Part shown: positions 27,230 to 32,750 of the stretch, piece after piece
Position numbering within the stretch: position 1 is the stretch's first letter
Layout of the letters: each line of letters opens with the position of its first letter
Source: an uncultured Clostridia bacterium
Lineage (GTDB): Bacteria; Bacillota; Clostridia; TANB77; CAG-508
Length of the DNA: 32,750 nt
Direction of reading: 5' to 3'
NCBI GenBank assembly: GCA_947631315.1
Contig: CANRLA010000003.1
Coordinates: 1 to 32,750 of the forward strand
Made by a program: the position numbers and the translations under genes
The notes under the pieces: generated by a model
The model's database searches: none
Seen by the model: the letters and a program-made list of their open reading frames with translations, nothing else
Told to the model about the DNA's origin: nothing

Positions 27230-30200
27230 TTAAATTACATATTTTTTTATTATAAACGAACCTGCAGAAATTATTAATATTGCACCGGCTATTATTGCTA
27301 TATAATTTTGTGCTATACCTGTTACTACTGTTAGTATTACTGGTGCATCATCTATATCATCTTCTCCGTCTTTTTTATTATTTGGTGTTGAATCTATATC
27401 CGGTGAATCTGATGGATTACTATCTTTACTTATTTCTGCTACATTTATTTTTAGATTTAAGTTTTCATCTCCATTTATCCATGTTAGCAATACTTCTACC
27501 GTTGCTGATTCTCCTGGTTGTAATAGTGTGTCTTTCAATTGGTCTGTTACTATCTTTCCATTTTCTTCTCTCCACTTTGGATTATCTGCTTGATTAAATT
27601 TTAATCCTTCCGGTATATAGTCTGATATCTCTGTTGCGTATCCTTCTATCTCTCCTTCGTTTGTTATTCTTATCTGATATCTAAATTTTACTATTGTATT
27701 TTCTATTCTGTCTTTATTTAGTTCTACTTTTACTACTGGCTCCGGGTCTTGCTCTGCATAATGGTCTGTATCCATCTCTTTTTGTATACCATCTTCTATT
27801 AATATTGCTTGACTTACCCATTTTCTTAATGCTAAATCAAAATATTTTACATATAGATGTTCTACATCTTGGTCGTCTTCCCCTTCATTCCATTCATTTG
27901 GTGTTGAGTCTGTATCGTCTACTTCTTCTCCTTCTTCGTCTGTATCTTTACTTATCTGTGCTTTATTCGTTATTGTTCTATCTGATGTGTTTGGTTCTGT
28001 TACTCTAAATGCTATCTTTACATCTTTATAATCAGGTGTGTCCATTGTCGTTGGATCAAATCCTTTTAATAGATTTTCTCCTTCTACTTTTTCATTTTCT
28101 TTTGATAAATAATCTGTTGCTATCGTTTCTGCTTCTTTTATTTCTGTTGTTACATTTCCTTCTTTATCATACATTATCCATTTGTATTCTTTATTTATTT
28201 CGTGTTCTTGTATAAATTCTAATCCCTCTGGAATATCATCTTTTATCTCTGCTGCATAGCCTGCTTGGGTTCCTTCATTATATACTCTTATTGTATATGT
28301 TACTATATCATTATTTGCTACTCTTACTGGATCTTTTGGATGGGTATATTCCATATTTGTTATTTCTTTTCCATCAACTATTGTTCCATATTTTGATGTA
28401 TCCACTTGTGGCACTCTTGTTGTTATTTCCTCGTCATTTACTCCTGTTATAAATTTTCTTAATGCTAAATCAAATTTTTCTAATATGATTTTTTCAAAGT
28501 CATCATCGTCTTCTTGTCCTTCATAATGATAATTTTTGTCTGTTAAATCTTCTTTATTATTATCATTTCCTTTATACTTTGGAAGTTCGCTATCTTGAGG
28601 CATTGTAACATTTTTTTCGTTATCTCTATCAGTTAGATTCTCACTATTACTACTAATTGTAATTTCAGCTATATTGGTTATTTTCTTTAATGTTTGTGCA
28701 GTTGGAGCAACTTTGCATCTAATTTGTATCTCTTTATAATTCAATGTAGAATTTGTTTGCTCAAATGCTTTTATAATATTATCTTCATCATGCTCTTTTG
28801 ATAAATATTTTGTTCTAATCGTTCTTTGTGTTCTATCTGAGCTGTCAATTGTCCATAAATATTTTTTGTTTATTTCATCATTTGGTAAAAATTCTAATTC
28901 AGGTGGTAAGTGATCTACTATTTCATCTGCATATCCATCAACTTGACCTTCATTATATATTCTTAATGTATATGTTACTATATCTCCTGTAGAAACACTG
29001 ACAGGTGTTTTTACATGTTCATAGCTTGCTGTTGTTTCTCCATTTAATAATGGATTTATATCTACTTTAGGCTCTCTATCATATAATCCATTTGTTTTTA
29101 ATTCAGTATCATTTACAGCTGTTATAAATTTTCTTAATGCTAAATCAAAATATTTTCCCTGTAATACTAAGTCTTCAAAATCATCATCATCTTCATATCC
29201 TTTACCTTGCGTAGATGTTCCTGGCGAATATGAATCTTTATTATCATTTACGTTTTCAGGTATTGAGTCCCTATCTTGAGCATTTGCATCATTATATGTT
29301 TCTGTTATTTCTGCCACATTTTTTAAATGTGTATCTGTTGTTTCTACAGAAGCTGTAACTCTACATTCAACTTGAACATCTTTATAATCTAAAACATATT
29401 GTCCATCCTTAGGATTTTTATCAAATGCCTTTATCAAGTTTCCTGCTTGATTTCTTTGTTTTGATAAATAATTTGTTCTTATTATCTTATTATCATTTGA
29501 GTCTACTGTCCATCCATAAGTTGCATTTATATTGCTTTCATTTTGTGGTACTAATTCTAATCCATTTGGTAAATAATCTGTTATTTCTTCAGCATATCCA
29601 TCTATTTCACCTTCATTGTAAACTCTAATAGTGTATATAACTTTGCTTCCTACACTTACTGGTAGTGCATTTTTTACATGTGGCTTTTTAGCTGTTGTTC
29701 CATTGTCCAACGCTGAAGCATCTCCTGTTGCTAAAGCTTGTAAATTTTGATTTGTAATTTGTGGTTCTCTTGAAGGTGTTACATCTTTTCCATTTATTTG
29801 TGTAATGAATTTTCTTAATGCTAAATCAAAATTAGGTTTTGTAATATTTTTTGTATCTTCAAAGTTAATTACTACATTATTTTTTTCGATAATAACTACT
29901 GGTTGTGTTGTAGAAACTTGATTTGAAGATGCTGACCAATATGTTAATGTTTTTTCCTCTTTCTCTGCTGATATTCGTATTTTTACTTGTGAAACTGAAG
30001 TATTTGAAGGGAATTGTATATAAAATTCTTGTCCTATTGCATTTTTTATTTTTTCTGTTGTTGTACTTCCTCCAAATTCAGTTCTATTGCTATCAACTAT
30101 TTTAGCTGTATCTATTTCTGATTGACCATTTAAAACTTTTGCATCAAAACTTGCATATTGGTTTATATTTTCTGCTGTTAATTTATATGGTCCTACAAAA

Positions 30201-31009
30201 ACATCTCCGCCGTCAAATATTATTGTTGCTTTATCTTTTTCAAGATTGATTGAATTACTACTTGATATAGATTCATATTGATAGTCACTATTTAGTTCAG
30301 CTCCCTTAATTAAATATTCATAAATTTTTGAAATTGGACTATCTGTTTCATCTACTTCATATTTATCTCCTAAACTTGTCGATGTTCTACCATTGTCATC
30401 TGATACATGAAATGTATCATTCTTATTAGGTTCATACTCATCTCCACTATTTGTTATATACCATATTGCTGTTTGTTGAATTACTTCTAAGATATCTTTT
30501 TGTTCCTCTGCATCTGTCACATATTCTGTAAAATCAGTTGCCTCAGCTTTTTCTAGTAAAGTATTTACTGATTTACTATCTTCAGGGATACATATATTAT
30601 CTAATATCCACATTAATTTATTATAATTATTATTTGTAGGAAGTGCGCTTTTATATGTTGAATCTATTGAGTTAGGATTCCTTAAGTCAAAGTATTCTGT
30701 ATAATGTACTATTGGTTGAGAGCCACCTGCTCCAAATCCAACTCCATCTTTTAGACAATAAATAGCTTCATTATTATTTTTTTGAGTATTTCCATTTTGA
30801 TTATCATATTCGACTATTTTTATTATAGGTAATTTATTACCATTATTTTTTCTACCTGATGTATAAAAACCTGTAGGTCTACCATTTCCTTGTTCATATA
30901 ATCCTAAATACTTGCCATTAGTTGTATTTGCTGCAAAACTGCTTGTATTAAAAACTAGCATTGCAATTAAAAATAAAAATACAATTAATAAATTTTTAAA
31001 TTTTTTCAT
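27230..31009 (-). CDS. Paralogous Cys-Gln thioester-domain surface adhesin without CnaB repeats; 4 FDLALRK-type repeats and C-terminal TM
   Basis: TED signatures AIYCLKDGVGFG and VIQQTAIWYIT; N-term GKYLGLYEQGNGRPTGFYTSGRKN shared with the neighbour. Confidence 0.87.
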   Translation of the reverse strand: MKKFKNLLIVFLFLIAMLVFNTSSFAANTTNGKYLGLYEQGNGRPTGFYTSGRKNNGNKLPIIKIVEYDNQNGNTQKNNNEAIYCLKDGVGFGAGGSQPIVHYTEYFDLRNPNSIDSTYKSALPTNNNYNKLMWILDNICIPEDSKSVNTLLEKAEATDFTEYVTDAEEQKDILEVIQQTAIWYITNSGDEYEPNKNDTFHVSDDNGRTSTSLGDKYEVDETDSPISKIYEYLIKGAELNSDYQYESISSSNSINLEKDKATIIFDGGDVFVGPYKLTAENINQYASFDAKVLNGQSEIDTAKIVDSNRTEFGGSTTTEKIKNAIGQEFYIQFPSNTSVSQVKIRISAEKEEKTLTYWSASSNQVSTTQPVVIIEKNNVVINFEDTKNITKPNFDLALRKFITQINGKDVTPSREPQITNQNLQALATGDASALDNGTTAKKPHVKNALPVSVGSKVIYTIRVYNEGEIDGYAEEITDYLPNGLELVPQNESNINATYGWTVDSNDNKIIRTNYLSKQRNQAGNLIKAFDKNPKDGQYVLDYKDVQVECRVTASVETTDTHLKNVAEITETYNDANAQDRDSIPENVNDNKDSYSPGTSTQGKGYEDDDDFEDLVLQGKYFDLALRKFITAVNDTELKTNGLYDREPKVDINPLLNGETTASYEHVKTPVSVSTGDIVTYTLRIYNEGQVDGYADEIVDHLPPELEFLPNDEINKKYLWTIDSSDRTQRTIRTKYLSKEHDEDNIIKAFEQTNSTLNYKEIQIRCKVAPTAQTLKKITNIAEITISSNSENLTDRDNEKNVTMPQDSELPKYKGNDNNKEDLTDKNYHYEGQEDDDDFEKIILEKFDLALRKFITGVNDEEITTRVPQVDTSKYGTIVDGKEITNMEYTHPKDPVRVANNDIVTYTIRVYNEGTQAGYAAEIKDDIPEGLEFIQEHEINKEYKWIMYDKEGNVTTEIKEAETIATDYLSKENEKVEGENLLKGFDPTTMDTPDYKDVKIAFRVTEPNTSDRTITNKAQISKDTDEEGEEVDDTDSTPNEWNEGEDDQDVEHLYVKYFDLALRKWVSQAILIEDGIQKEMDTDHYAEQDPEPVVKVELNKDRIENTIVKFRYQIRITNEGEIEGYATEISDYIPEGLKFNQADNPKWREENGKIVTDQLKDTLLQPGESATVEVLLTWINGDENLNLKINVAEISKDSNPSDSPDIDSTPNNKKDGEDDIDDAPVILTVVTGIAQNYIAIIAGAILIISAGSFIIKKYVI
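27294..28586 (-). repeat. Large direct repeat, copy 2 (partner 22300-23592)
   Basis: See copy 1. Confidence 0.9.
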
Positions 31010-31050
31010 TTTCTACTATCTCCATAATTTAATTTCAATCATACATTTTT

Positions 31051-31079
31051 ATTATAATATATTTTGTTCATAAAATCAA
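31051..31079 (-). promoter_or_regulatory. Promoter of the 1259-aa TED adhesin (TTGATT-N17-TATAAT)
   Basis: Minus strand TTGATT TTATGAACAAAATATAT TATAAT. Confidence 0.75.
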
Positions 31080-31090
31080 GGTTTTATCAA

Positions 31091-31119
31091 TATTTTCACC
31101 AATTCGTAAAGTGAAAATA
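31091..31119. promoter_or_regulatory. Inverted repeat upstream of the 1259-aa TED adhesin promoter
   Basis: TATTTTCAC-N11-GTGAAAATA, about 12 bp upstream of the -35. Confidence 0.5.
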
Positions 31120-31173
31120 AAATTACTTGAAAAATATTAACTATATATCAATATTTTGATAAAATAAATATAA

Positions 31174-31228
31174 TGTAAAAAAAATGACAAAATTTTAACT
31201 TAATGTTAGAAATTTGTCATTTTTTTCG
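31174..31228 (-). terminator. Terminator downstream of the ORF6N gene (approximate limits)
   Basis: AAAAAAAATGACAAAATTTTAAC...GTTAGAAATTTGTCATTTTTTT; T-rich on both strands. Confidence 0.65.
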
Positions 31229-31404
31229 TTTGGAGGCACACTCCGGTTTTATATTTTTAAAAGCACAGTAATATCAACATTTCTTTTTGATAATTCTTTA
31301 AATTCATTTATAGATAAATTACTAAAATTTGTATTTTTAGTTTTCTTTATATATTTAATCATAGCATATTGTAAAAAATAAAATACTTAGCTTATATAAA
31401 GGTA

Positions 31405-32382
31405 TTAAAAATTAATTATTTTATTTATATTTTCTATAAACTCCATTCCCTCTATCTTATTAATCCCAAAGCATTTTTTTCCTAAATCTTTAAGTGATGC
31501 TCCACAATGATAAAGTTCTTTGTTATCTATAATAATAAACCTATCATGGAATTTATCTGTGCGTGCTATTTTTAATACCCCATATTGCTCATTAAACTTC
31601 TTAATATCTAGTTTTGTTAGATTACAATTTTGTGAAGTTAAAATAATTGCTTGGACATTCTTATTTTTCTTTTGTAGCATTTTAAGAATAGTATCATCTA
31701 TATAATTATCTATTATTACTATTTTACTTTGAGCTGTTTTTATAATATCAATTATTAGTTCATAGGCATCATATATTTGTCCCTTAAAAAATATTTTTTG
31801 TTTAAATTCTTGTTCTTTATTCTTTTGTAATTCATTAAATACTTGATTGAATTTATTATCATGTTCTAATAATTTATATTCAACATTTGTTAATCTTTCA
31901 AAAACTTGTCCATTTATGGAAATAAATTTTCTCATTTCAACAAATGCATTCATTATGTTTATACTTACTTGAACTGCAATTTCATTTCTTAATAGACCCG
32001 AAAGCATTGCTATACCCTGTTCTGTGAACGCATAAGGTATATATTTTTTACCTCTATGTTTACTATTTTCATTTTTGAAACTGGTCGCAATTTGCGACCA
32101 GTTATTTTCTTGTTCTACATTTGAAACTACAATTGGCGATTTTAAATTTTCGATTTCTGTTTCTGTTAGCTGAAAACAAAAATTTTCTGGAAATCTTTCC
32201 TTATTTCTAGTAACTGTTTCATTTATTCTTTTAGTTTGATAATGATATAACATTGCTACGTCGCTATCTAGCATAACTTGTTTTCCTCTAATGCAATAAA
32301 TTAAATTCTTAATATCAACTGTTTCATATTTTACTAAATTTAAGTCATTATTCATTGGTTCAATATTGGTGTGATTATTCAT
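31405..32382 (-). CDS. ORF6N-domain protein with C-terminal PLD-like nuclease domain
   Basis: ORF6N: NLIYCIRGKQVMLDSDVAMLYHYQTKRINETVTRNKERFPENFCFQLT...YAFTEQGIAMLSGLLRNEIAVQVSINIMNAFVEMR; C-term KIVIIDNYIDDTILKML...DKFHDRFIIIDNKELYHCGASLKDLGKKCFGI. Confidence 0.85.
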   Translation of the reverse strand: MNNHTNIEPMNNDLNLVKYETVDIKNLIYCIRGKQVMLDSDVAMLYHYQTKRINETVTRNKERFPENFCFQLTETEIENLKSPIVVSNVEQENNWSQIATSFKNENSKHRGKKYIPYAFTEQGIAMLSGLLRNEIAVQVSINIMNAFVEMRKFISINGQVFERLTNVEYKLLEHDNKFNQVFNELQKNKEQEFKQKIFFKGQIYDAYELIIDIIKTAQSKIVIIDNYIDDTILKMLQKKNKNVQAIILTSQNCNLTKLDIKKFNEQYGVLKIARTDKFHDRFIIIDNKELYHCGASLKDLGKKCFGINKIEGMEFIENINKIINF

Positions 32383-32420
32383 AAATAACTTGATTCCTTC
32401 CTTGTGTAAACTTTGCTCAT

Positions 32421-32449
32421 ATTATAAAACATATGTTTGTAAAAGTCAA
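32421..32449 (-). promoter_or_regulatory. ORF6N promoter (TTGACT-N17-TATAAT) with a palindromic operator in the spacer
   Basis: Minus strand TTGACT TTTACAAACATATGTTT TATAAT; AAACATATGTTT (32427-32438) is a perfect palindrome abutting the -10. Confidence 0.75.
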
Positions 32450-32682
32450 TATATTTATACAAATAAATTATATTATATATTCCATAAAAAATATTAAAAT
32501 CAAAACCAAGCATTCGAACTGGAGGAGTATTTTTTATATATAAAAACCATTATTCAAAAAGTTCTTATTTGTTAATATTTTTAAAAATGTTAATGTAGTT
32601 TTGGAAAATTGAGAAAAATTGAAAGAAATCATAAAGAAATGGAAATGCTTGATATAAAAAGCTTTAGACAGTTAATAAATAT

Positions 32683-32701
32683 CCTCCGGCTTAGCCGGAG
32701 G
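32683..32701. other. GC-rich perfect hairpin at window edge, possible end of an IS200/IS605-type element or structured RNA
   Basis: CCTCCGGC-TTA-GCCGGAGG in otherwise AT-rich DNA, followed by GCCTAAAAGGC; no ORF seen inside the window. Confidence 0.35.
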
Positions 32702-32750
32702 TATTTTACTCATAACGCCTAAAAGGCTATATTACAAGCAGAGCCTCAAG

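Overview
AT-rich Firmicutes/Clostridia-type chromosomal window, nearly all genes on the minus strand. Low coordinates hold a translation/secretion block: rplA (partial), rplK, nusG, secE with unusually long low-complexity tails, rpmG, tsf and rpsB. An accessory cell-surface region follows: an orphan AgrC-like GHKL kinase, a secreted protein with a TPKTG sorting signal next to a class B sortase, and a two-gene unit pairing a 1580-aa dockerin protein (NPCBM, transglutaminase-like, discoidin and Ig-like regions) with an LPQTG-anchored single-cohesin protein. A complete IS30-family element comes next, then a truncated dcw cluster (ftsI/spoVD-like, ftsL, rsmH, mraZ). mraZ has a clear sigma-A promoter and three 10-bp-phased MraZ-type boxes, and the mraZ-rsmH intergenic region carries many CAAAAGA motifs. 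Beyond mraZ lie a pseudo-receiver-GGDEF protein and an Ig-like membrane protein, two large paralogous Cys-Gln thioester adhesins (TED) that share a ~1.3 kb near-identical, indel-free tract, and an ORF6N + PLD-like protein whose promoter spacer contains a perfect palindrome. The strongest candidates for an undescribed system are the two-gene cohesin/dockerin surface unit and the tandem TED adhesin pair with localized homogenization. All calls come from reading the sequence and supplied translations; no searches were run.
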